Assembly: GCA_951640165.1 (NCBI GenBank)
Contig: OX621254.1
Location: forward strand, 29,796,001-29,860,000
From: Pseudoips prasinana
Lineage: Eukaryota; Arthropoda; Insecta; Lepidoptera; Nolidae
Direction: 5' to 3'
DNA length: 64,000 nt
Shown here piece by piece: positions 13,801 through 22,800 of the stretch; the stretch's first letter is position 1; every line of letters starts with the position of its first letter. A program made the translations under genes and the position numbers. Below the pieces are notes generated by a model. It did no database searches. It was not told the origin of the DNA and saw nothing but the letters and a program-made list of their open reading frames with translations.

Positions 13801-16800
13801 TATTCCATAATTACTCGAATTTTTAACGTATCCATGATGACGAAAAAGATTGAAATGCGATGAAAATGTAACACTAATCAATAAAGAAATGACTACTTTT
13901 GGAAAAAAGAATCCATGTTTTTAAAATAAAATTAATTTGAAATTAGAATTCTTAGCCAAACAAAAATTATTTTGATTTGAAATGGCCAGTACTGCAGAAC
14001 GGCAATTTCATAGGTAAAGACCTAATATAAAAATCAATGCCACTTTTCGTTGTAATGTTATAACTCAACAACGCCTTTACCGATTTGGCTAATTTTGGTC
14101 TTGAATTATGTGTGGAAGTCCAGGGAATGCGCGCGCATCGTAAAAATTCACTCTCATACATTTTCATACCACCTAGAACTAACTTCATGCTGTTATTTGT
14201 ACGATGCGCGCGCACGATGCGAGCGCATCGTACAAATTCACTGTCATACCACCTAGAACTAACTTCATGCTGTTAAATTTTTTGGTGTCGGTGTGCGCGC
14301 GCATTGTAAAAATTCACTCTCATCATTTTTCTCCATCGCGCCAAAAGAAGTATAACTTCAATAAATACAATGTGTACCTAAATATCTATGTAACTAGAAA
14401 TAATAATGTATACAACTATATTACTACAAACATGTTCTCAAATCAAATCAAATGAACTTTATTGTGGCACATAGGTTACATACGGATGTTATGTTACAAG
14501 TTTAGTCCAACTATGACCCCTACCTACCCTTCTGACTATTAACAAGCATTTTTATTTTAATCTACGTGAATAAAAGCCTTTTTTAGTTTATTATTATTAT
14601 ATGTATTGTAGTTTTATCCAAAGCTACACTCTGTAATTGGTGGAGAACATATATATATATATAAAGCTATTAAGTTTGTATATGTCGTATACCTGTATAT
14701 TGGAGTCCTTCTAATGTGGGTAGTAGATGGTTAGATGGTATCCGAGACTTATTAATCCAGAAACATTCCATTATACTGGTCTCAGCCATATTTGTGATTG
14801 GGTGTATCTGCGGACATATAACAATGGTTCTATAAGTAGAAGGCGATTTGGGGATGATGGTGTTAGGACACTTAATATGATATGATAAGAAACTTATATA
14901 AGAATGGGAGCAAAAGTTTTGGGAAGGAGGCTTGTAGGGTAGAACTGTAAATGTAATCTCAAAAATGGGAAATCGTAAATTTAATCATCCGGCGGGTCTC
15001 GAACCTGCACCATCTACTAATCCGGGGTAGGCGCTCTGCGTTAAGCTACGAACGATACACGCTGGCAGATCAAATTTAGTGCCAAATCAAATCGGAAATT
15101 CTTACGCGGTTAATTGTATCCAGAGAATGGTGCGTAACGCGTACGGGCCTGTTGGCGTGGTTGGCAAACGCTTGCTTTTCACGCCGGAGGTCGTGGGTTC
15201 GATTCCCACCAAGGACAGATATTTGTGTGCATGAACATGTCTGTTTGTCCTGAGTCTGGGTATAATTATCTAACTATATAAGTAATTATTTACAAAAGAA
15301 AAGTATGATATGTAGTATATCAGTTATCTGGTTTCCAAAGTACAAGCTCTGCTTAGTTTGGGAACGCACGGTGATAGACAACCATTTTTTTTATAATAAT
15401 AATATTATTAAAATTTAATACAAATTCGATCCATCATTATTATTCATTATACAGGCCAGCTTAACTCAACTATGAGTTCTCTTCCTTGCTGGGAGAGAAC
15501 TTGCGAGTCAGAATGAGAGCTTTATGATAATGAGACCTTATATGTAATGGGCTACAAACAGTGCATAATAATTTAATTAGAAAGTAACTCAGTAGTTAAT
15601 AAATATATACATAAATATGTATACCAATACTCTATACGAAGTAACTTACGTAACTACATACCTATTTATATACACATAGACATTAACTGCCTGCCTGTTT
15701 AGTTAGTTAAAAGTTAAAAAATTAAAAAATATTGTTTGGTGTTTCTCCTAAACACCTCAAGAGATGTGGCGCGAAATGAATATGGAAGAGCATTCCACAA
15801 ACGCCCTGCACGAACAACAAATTATCCTTACTACGGGCTTGAAGAGTGAAAAGACATCCTAAGAAAACCGGCCAAGTGCGAGTCGGACTCGCCCCTGAAG
15901 GGTTCCGCAGCAGCAAGTATTTCAGTTGATTAAATGAAAGGTAAATTGCGGTTTACGATTTATGACGCATTAAAAAAAACTACTTACTAGATCTCGTTCA
16001 AACCAGTTTTCATTGTTAGTTTACATGGTAATGTGCATCATATATATTTTTTTAGTTTTATTATTCTCTTATTTTAGAAGTTATAGGAGGGGACACTCAT
16101 TTTTCCACTTTGGAAGTGTCTCTCGCGCTAACTATTCAGTTTAGAAAAAAATGATATTAGGAACCTCAATATAATTTTTGAAGACCTATCCATAAATACC
16201 CCACATGTATAGGTACGATGAAAAAAAAAATTTTGTGTTTCATTTCTATGTATGGGGAACCCGCATAATTATTATTATTTTTCTATTCTTGTGTGAAAAT
16301 CTTAATGTGGTTCACAGAATACATCTACTTACACCAAGTTTCAACAGTACAGCTCTCATAGTTTCGTAAAAAAATGGCTGTGACATACGGACGGACAGAC
16401 AGACAGACAGACATGACGAATCTATAAGGGTTCCGTTTTTTGCCATTTGGCTACGGAACCCTAAAAAGTGAAGTGGTTGGTTGGAAGTTTTAATTGCCAT
16501 TAAAACCTCAAAGCCATTAATATGGTTTTGCTTACCGTATAAGTACATTGTTTGTCTAAATAGTAGTATTTCTGCACGGTTCCTGCGTTCAGATCATAGC
16601 GTACACGATGGAGTTTGGCGCTGTACCTGTGAATAAACTCCTAATGCAATAGGGATACAGAAATAAAGAATAACAGCAAAATATAAGTATGTTTATGTAA
16701 ATAAACTTAAAGAGATTAATTTGCATATTGACATTTAACCAATATATTTAATACCTATAAATAAAAAACTGAATATAAATCGTCGACTGCGGGCAAGGTG

Positions 16801-19800
16801 CCCAGAAAGCTGGCAGCATTAAATTACCCCGTTGAATAGCGAGGCTAATACGTTGTTTTAAGTACGAGCCAGCTCTCTGGTCACCTGACGATTTGATTAG
16901 ACGCCTGGGCAGCTCCCTAACAAAAACACGTGCTTCTGGACCCCAGGGACCCATTGTTTCCACCCCAAAGGGAAGAAAGATATATCCTCCACAGATTTTT
17001 ATTTCGATCATGCGGAAAATTACATAATTTATGGTTTTAGAATTTATTTGATAATTATTACAATCTATACACATAATAAATCATAGGAAAGTCAAAACTG
17101 TGTGTGTGATCTGCTACCGATATCGAGGTTAGATTTTTTGTCTGTATGTATGTCCGGGCTAAACTCAAAAACTACTGCATGGATTTACTTCAAATTTTGC
17201 ATGAATATTACTAAGAGGTCGGGTCAACATATAGGCTACATATTATCACGCTATCACATACGGCAGAGGTGCTGTGATAAGTTATAAATTTTAAAGCGGG
17301 TAAAACCGCGGGGCAAAGCTTCAAAAGGGATACCTGGGGTGTGATCTACAATAGATTTCGAAGCCAAAAATATAGTTTTTAGAATTTTCGTCTGTTTATC
17401 TGTTTGTCTGTATGTATGTCCGGGCTAAACTCAAAAAGTACTGCATGGATTTACTTCAAATTTAGCATGAATATTACGAAGAGGTCGGGTCAACATATTA
17501 TTATAGGCTACATATTATCACGCTATCACCTACGGGGGAGAAGTTGTGATAATTTATAAATTTTAACGCGGGTAAAACCGTGGGGCACAGCTAGTTAAAG
17601 ATAAAAATAAATTGCTGTGCCCTAACAGGGTTCAATGTGATTTTGTAACACCAATATTGCAATTAAGAATTACATGATTGCAACTAAGAATTGTATTTGC
17701 TTATTTTTAAATGATTTATTGTGTTTTTTGGTATAATGAAGTGTACTTTATCTATCCATTTATTGTAATCTTTATTAAATGCTGCAAAATTAACATGGGA
17801 CAACACTCTCCCCTATATCGTATGCTTTCAAGTTACAACAACATACGAAATAACTTTGATATATATCACGGCACTCTTTCATCCGCTAAAATAAGAGTTC
17901 GCAGGTCTCTTGAATAAAATGTGTTTTTGCTATTTTTGGTCGTTTTTGTAATTTTTTAATGTTTTGTTTAAGTTATAATAGTACAGTATAGAAGTTTAAG
18001 TCAAACAATTTATATCATAAATTATTTTATATTTTAAAGTAATGTTAAGTGGAAGTTGCATGCTGAGTTCAGTACTTTAGGGCATACAAATTGTATAATA
18101 TTATTTGATGTAAGATTCTTTTGATTGTTATATTGTATTGTCCAATTTGTGAACAACAATAAAAATAACTTGAGAGGTGTCAAAGGACACCCGGATGGAA
18201 CGAAGTTATTTCTCATTATTTATTTTGTAAAAAAAAACCTGTATACACTCAACAAAAATAATCGTCGCGACACCACACTGTTCAATGCGAAATAGAAATG
18301 AAAATATCTGGCTTGCTTTCTATAAGAGAGAGAGAGAGACAGACAGACATACAGAGAAACATGCGCACGCCACACAGTTGCAAAAAGTGTCGTGACAACT
18401 TTTCGTAAGATTTTTTTCCGTCTAGCCCCCTTTCACAACGCGCGATAAGGAACTTCCAAAAAAATCAAAATCAGTGCCTCAAAATTAAGGGGCATGACCC
18501 CGTGTTTGATCTTTGCGGCATTATTACTTAACAGGAATAACCTATTAGATCAAATAATCGTGCTCATCACGCAAAGATATGTCCTGGGCGGGGATCGAAC
18601 CCACAACCTCGGGCTTAGTTAAATCGCCACTGTGCCCATATTCACAGTTGTTAAACACGTGTGGCTTGACTGCACGTGTGGCGCAGCGGCTACGACAGCC
18701 TCGCCGCGTCGTGTCCCGTGTTCGATTCCCGCACCGGACAACTAATTGTGTGGCCCATAAATAGTTGTACGGAGTCTGGATGTAATTTGTGTCCGTCAAT
18801 TATATGTTTGTGTAGTGCCCCGGGACACAGGGACTAGATTGCCTGGTGCGGGCGTTGTCTTAAAAAAAACTTGAGAGGTGTCAAGGGACACCCGGATGGA
18901 ACGAAGTTATTTCTTATTATTTATTATGTACAAAAAACCTGTATACACTCAACAAAAATAATCGTCGCGACACCATACTGTTCAATGCGAAATAGAAATG
19001 AAAATATCTGGCTTGCTTTCTATAAGAGAGAGAGAGAGACAGACAGAGAAACATGCGCACGCAGCACAGCTGCAAAAAGTGTCGTGACAACTTTTCGTAA
19101 GATTTTTTTCCGTCTAGCCCCCTTTCACAACGCGCGATAAGGAACTTCGTTCCAATAATAATAATCTCTTACCACATTTCAAAGTTCCGTTTGATGCCAG
19201 TGTGGAACTCCAGGTCTTCTCCTTTGAGGTAGTACTGCCTCGGCCATACGATTTGGGTTTTGGCAGCATCTGATCCAAATAAAGTATACCTGAGATTTTA
19301 TTTAGCAACTTAGGTTAACTACTAATAAATACCATAGACACTTATTAGTGTCCATGCTAGTTATTCTGAGAGGAAAAACAATTCACTTATTATTGAGAAA
19401 TACAAGTATTGTGGAACGGACACTAAAACTATAATAATATAAAATAAAAAGTATTGTGTTAGTATATTGCATAAATTATGTGGTTAGTAAAGATAACTAA
19501 GGGTACTTTGATTTCCATTTCGACTAGCCAAATGTGATTTTCATCAAGTACCCATACTTTTGCTGTGTGGTGACGGCCTAAGAATATCACCACCCCCTCT
19601 CATCCCGTGGGGGGACGTAAAAGTCGTCCCGAGGGAATATATACCAGAGAACGGGCAGCAGCGTTCTCTTGAGTACCATGTCCACCTTACTGCGATCGCC
19701 AACCCGTCTGCCAAGCGTGGCGATTATGGCAAATCCCCTCAAATGATGGACACAACCAAACCGCGGCCCCCAGTCCCCGGCAGCCCTGCTATTCCCAGCC

Positions 19801-22800
19801 GTGGTAACAGGCGTCGTTACGGCAGGGCAGGGGGTGCTAAGAATCCCCGGCAGATTCCGCGTTACCAACACCGACGACCTCTGGCCCTGGCAACATATAA
19901 CACACGTACACTGCGGTCCGACGAGAAGATAACCGAACTGGAGGAAGAATTGAGCAGGTTACATTGGGATATTGTAGGATTATCTGAAGTCCGAAGAGAG
20001 GGGGAGGACTCGATAATACTGAAATCCGGAAACCTGCTCTATTACCGGGAGGGTGACCAAACATCCCAAGGTGGTGTCGGGTTCATAGTCCACAAGTCCC
20101 TCGTGAACAACCTAGTGAAAATCGAGAGTGTGTCGACGAGGGTTGCGTACCTTATACGCACCCACTTCGACACACTCCGACGATGAAGTCGAGGTTATGT
20201 ATGAGGACATATCCAGAGCCATACATACCTCTAACTCCTATTTCACTGTGGTCATGGGGGACTTTAACGCGAAGCTGGGCAAACGATTCGGTAATGAGCT
20301 GAGAGTGGGGCAATTTGGAACTGGTGACCGGAACCCCCGGGGCCAAATGTTGGCCGACTTCATGGAGAAGGAGGGACTCTTTATGATGAATTCCTTCTTC
20401 AGGAAGCCGGATCACCGCAAATGGACCTGGTTGAGCCCGGATGGTAAAACTAAAAATGAGATAGACTTTATCCTGTCGACGAGACGACAGATGTTCAATG
20501 ATGTCTCCGTGATCAATGCGGTTAAAACCGGGAGCGATCACAGACTGGTCAGAGGCTCATTGAACCTTAATGTCAAACTCCAGAGGTCCCGACTGATAAA
20601 GTCTACGCTCCGACCTTTACCTATCCACGTCCAAAACCCCGAACCATTTCAGCTCGAACTGCAAAACCGTTTTGAATGCCTAGCAGACTGCGAGGAAGTG
20701 GACTCATACTATGACAGGGTCGTAGAAGCTGTCCATACGGCTGGGTCTAAGGTCTTCAAGGCCCGCCGTACAAACAGAACTAAAAAAATCTCTGACTTTA
20801 CCCTGCAACTTATGGAAGATAGACGGAAAATGGTTCTGACATCCTCAGATGATGCTACCAGATATCGGCAGCTCAACAGACAGATCTCAAAGTCTTTGAC
20901 TCGCGACACGCGGCAATTTAATACAATTAGTATTAAAGAGGCCATTGAGCGGAACAAAGGCTCCAAAGTGTTCGCAAGAGCTCTGTCTGTTGGACAGAGC
21001 CAACTGACGAAGCTGAAGACTGAGGATGGTAGAATCGTCACGTCTAAGCCTGAGTTGCTGGGAGAGATCGAGAAGTTCTACGGACAGTTATATACGACAA
21101 CACAGCCACCTGTCAAAAGTCATGCCTCAGATCCCAGAGCACGACTAACCCGACATTACACCGAAGACATCCCGGACGTCTGCCTGTACGAGATTAGAAT
21201 GGCTCTCGAACAACTCAAGAACAACAAGGCGCCTGGTGATGATGGAGTTACAGCAGAGCTTCTGAAGGCGGGTGGTACACCAATCCTACGGGCCCTTCAG
21301 AAGTTATTCAACTCCGTCAGACTAGATGGTCAAACGCCACAAGCATGGCACAGAAGTGTGGTGGTGCTCTTCTTCAAAAAGGGCGACAAAACCCTATTGA
21401 AGAATTATAGACCCATCACACTGCTGAGCCATGTTTACAAGTTGTTTTCGAGGGTCGTTACGAACCGTCTCGCGCGCAGGTTTGACGACTTCCAGCCTCC
21501 CGAACAAGCCGGTTTCCGAAAAGGCTTTAGCACCATAGACCACATACATACGCTGCGGCAAGTTATACAGAAGACCGAAGAGTATAACAAGCCACTGTGC
21601 TTAGCGTTTGTGGACTATGAGAAAGCCTTTGATTCTATCGAAACATGGGCCGTGCTGAGGTCTCTCATAAGGTGCCAAATTGACTACCGGTATATCGAGG
21701 TGATAAAGTGTTTGTATGAAAACGCCACTATGTCAGTGCGACTCCAGGACCAGATCTCGAAACCTATCCACTTGCAGCGAGGCGTGAGACAGGGAGATGT
21801 TATATCTGCGAAACTGTTCACCGCTGCATTGGAAGACGGCTTCAAGCTTTTGGACTGGAAAGGCTTTGGCATCAATGTCAATGGCGAGTACATCACTCAC
21901 CTTCGATTTGCCGATGATATCGTAGTCATGGCTGAGACCATGGAAGACCTCGGTACAATGCTCGATGACCTCAGCAGAGTCTCTCAACAAGTAGGTCTGA
22001 AAATGAACATGGATAAGACGAAAATCATGTCAAACGTCCATGTTGCACCCACTCAATTGAAAGTTGGTGACTCTGCACTCGAAGTTGTAGAGAACTATAT
22101 TTACCTAGGACAGACCATCCAACTAGGTAGGTCCAACTTCGAGAAGGAGGTCAATCGTAGAATCCAACTCGGATGGGCAGCGTTCGGGAAGCTACGTAAC
22201 ATCTTCTCGTCCAAAATACCGCAGTGTCTCAAGTCGAAAGTCTTCGACCAGTGTGTGTTGCCAGTGATGACATACGGAACAGAGACGTGGTCGCTCACTA
22301 TGGGCCTTATTAGAAGGCTCAAGGTCACCCAAAGAGCAATGGAGAGGGCTATGCTCGGAGTTTCCCTGCGGGATCGCATCAGAAATGTCGAAATCCGCAG
22401 GCGAACCAAAGTCACCGACATAGCCCGAAGAATTGCCAAGCTGAAGTGGCAGTGGGCAGGGCACATAGCTCGTAGAGCCGACGGCCGTTGGGGCAGAAAG
22501 GTTCTCGAGTGGCGACCACAAACCGGAAGACGTAGCGTGGGCAGGTCCCCTACAAGATGGACCGATAATCTTGTGCGGGTCGCTGGAAATCGCTGGATGC
22601 GGATAGCGCAAGACCGGCAATTGTGGAGATCTTTGGGGGAGGCCTTTGTCCAGCAGTGGACGTCTTTCGGCTGATATGATGATGATGATGATGACCCATA
22701 CTTCCGTTTGTTACGCTAGACCGTGGAATATTTCTAAAGTAGGTAAAGCCATCTACCAGAAGAAGGGCAGAGGCTTCTTTCTGAGGTACTATGAGCATCT

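Noticed and set aside
19560..20186. Separate host gene (endonuclease domain protein)
   Set aside because: It is the 5' part of the RTE, inside its target duplication and continuing into RT after a frameshift.
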